DNA of 6,743 bases from Dehalococcoidales bacterium (GTDB lineage Bacteria > Chloroflexota > Dehalococcoidia > Dehalococcoidales > RBG-16-60-22), in the NCBI GenBank assembly GCA_023135135.1, contig JAGLTT010000040.1:1-6743 (forward strand). Direction: 5' to 3'. The number at the start of each line of letters is the position of its first letter. Position 1 is the first letter of the stretch. Below are positions 6,135 to 6,743 of the stretch, in pieces. A program made the translations under genes and the position numbers. The notes beneath the pieces are model-generated. The model did no database searches. It was not told where the DNA came from and saw only the letters and a program-made list of their open reading frames with translations.

Positions 6135-6153
6135 TATCTTCCCCATTTTTAGT

Positions 6154-6159
6154 GAGGTG
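6154..6159 (+). promoter_or_regulatory. Ribosome binding site of dapB
   Basis: GAGGTG ends seven bases before ATG 6167, in the 32-base gap after the pnp stop. The gap has no hairpin or T-run that would stop transcription, although ATTTTT occurs at 6145-6150. Confidence 0.7.
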
Positions 6160-6166
6160 TTCTGTT

Positions 6167-6743
6167 ATGGAACTTATTAAGGTAGTGGTATATGGAGCGT
6201 CAGGCAGGGTAGGGCAGGAGGTGGTGGGGGCTGTCTGCCAGGACGCGGAAACGCAGCTGGTTGGTGCCGTTGACGTCAAGGTCACGGCGGAGCAATTAGC
6301 TCTGCCGGACGGTTCTGGCACGGTACCTTTCTCGGCTGACCTTGCCGCCATCCTTGATAGCTGCCAGCCGGATGTTATTGTCGATTTCAGTATAGCGAAG
6401 GCCAGTATGCCCGCCGTGCGTACGGCATCACGGCACGGCGTGAACATGGTTATCGGCACTACCGGATTCACCGCCGAAGACCTGGATGAGATGAAGAAGC
6501 TGGCCGAGGCTAACGAAATCGGCATCGTGGTGGCGCCCAATTTCGCTCTTGGGGCTGTCCTTATGATGCACCTGGCTAAAGTGGCCGGTAAATATTTCGA
6601 CCATGCCGAAATTATAGAACTGCACCACGACCGCAAGCTGGATGCCCCTTCGGGCACTTCCCAGACTACCGCCCGGGACATGATAAAAGCCAGGGGTAAG
6701 CCCTTCCTCCCGCCGGCAGTACCGGGAGAGGACTCTCCGGCTC
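6167..6743 (+). CDS. dapB: 4-hydroxy-tetrahydrodipicolinate reductase DapB, N-terminal 192 residues (3' end outside window)
   Basis: DapB reduces 4-hydroxy-tetrahydrodipicolinate with NAD(P)H to tetrahydrodipicolinate in the diaminopimelate/lysine pathway, feeding protein and, where present, peptidoglycan synthesis. I translated from ATG 6167 to the window end without a stop. Visible are the Rossmann nucleotide loop GASGRVG (G10, G13, G16), VDFS (72-75), the GTTGFT motif (97-102), APNFALGAVL (123-132) and the family signature ELHHDRKLDAPSGT (151-164), with the catalytic His pair H153-H154 and K157. The family runs to about 250-270 residues, so roughly 70% is present. It follows pnp closely and probably shares its transcript. 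I recall dapB next to pnp in Dehalococcoidia and some Firmicutes, often with asd and dapA after it, but those genes lie outside the view. Confidence 0.96.
   Translation, partial: MELIKVVVYGASGRVGQEVVGAVCQDAETQLVGAVDVKVTAEQLALPDGSGTVPFSADLAAILDSCQPDVIVDFSIAKASMPAVRTASRHGVNMVIGTTGFTAEDLDEMKKLAEANEIGIVVAPNFALGAVLMMHLAKVAGKYFDHAEIIELHHDRKLDAPSGTSQTTARDMIKARGKPFLPPAVPGEDSPA

Noticed and set aside
5124..6146. Open frame of 340 codons on the minus strand opposite the pnp 3' half
   Set aside because: Same reason: antisense shadow with no domain or ribosome site.

Overview
The window carries seven protein genes in two bacterial gene blocks that face away from each other, with a single AT-rich gene between them. 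No rRNA, tRNA, CRISPR array, transposase or integrase was seen. The PNPase, S15 and DapB sequences, the rpsO-pnp-dapB order and a nickel-hydrogenase maturation set together suggest an anaerobic Chloroflexota bacterium, possibly of class Dehalococcoidia. This is an inference from recalled sequence style and gene order, not from a search.

Left block (minus strand, 2618 down to 1): hypA, hypB and hypF are packed with gaps of 0 and 1 base, so they form one translationally linked operon. hypF runs off the left edge after 535 codons. HypA and HypB deliver and insert nickel into the large subunit of [NiFe]-hydrogenase. HypF makes the carbamoyl group that becomes the cyanide ligands of the iron. A good sigma-70-type promoter (TTGCCC, 17 bases, TATAAT) lies just upstream of hypA. 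No hydrogenase structural gene is in view.

Middle (about 2692-3540): this stretch is clearly AT-rich and holds one gene for a 205-residue NYN/PIN-like protein, a putative metal-dependent RNase. It has a near-perfect ribosome binding site. Four sampled 60-base lines of the gene total 80/240 G+C, against 68/120 in two sampled lines of pnp. It looks like a separately acquired cargo gene between two housekeeping blocks.

Right block (plus strand, 3547 to the right edge): a promoter (TTTACT, 17 bases, TATAAT with an upstream TG) drives rpsO (ribosomal protein S15), then pnp (polynucleotide phosphorylase), then dapB (dihydrodipicolinate reductase, cut by the window edge). Gaps are 26 and 32 bases with no terminator, so the three are probably co-transcribed. 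Both rpsO and pnp start with TTG. This block links translation, RNA turnover and lysine/cell-wall precursor synthesis.

The most interesting points are the isolated NYN gene, an A7 run at the hypB-hypF junction, a terminator-like hairpin inside pnp, and the paired TTG starts. I saw no convincing multi-gene novel system.
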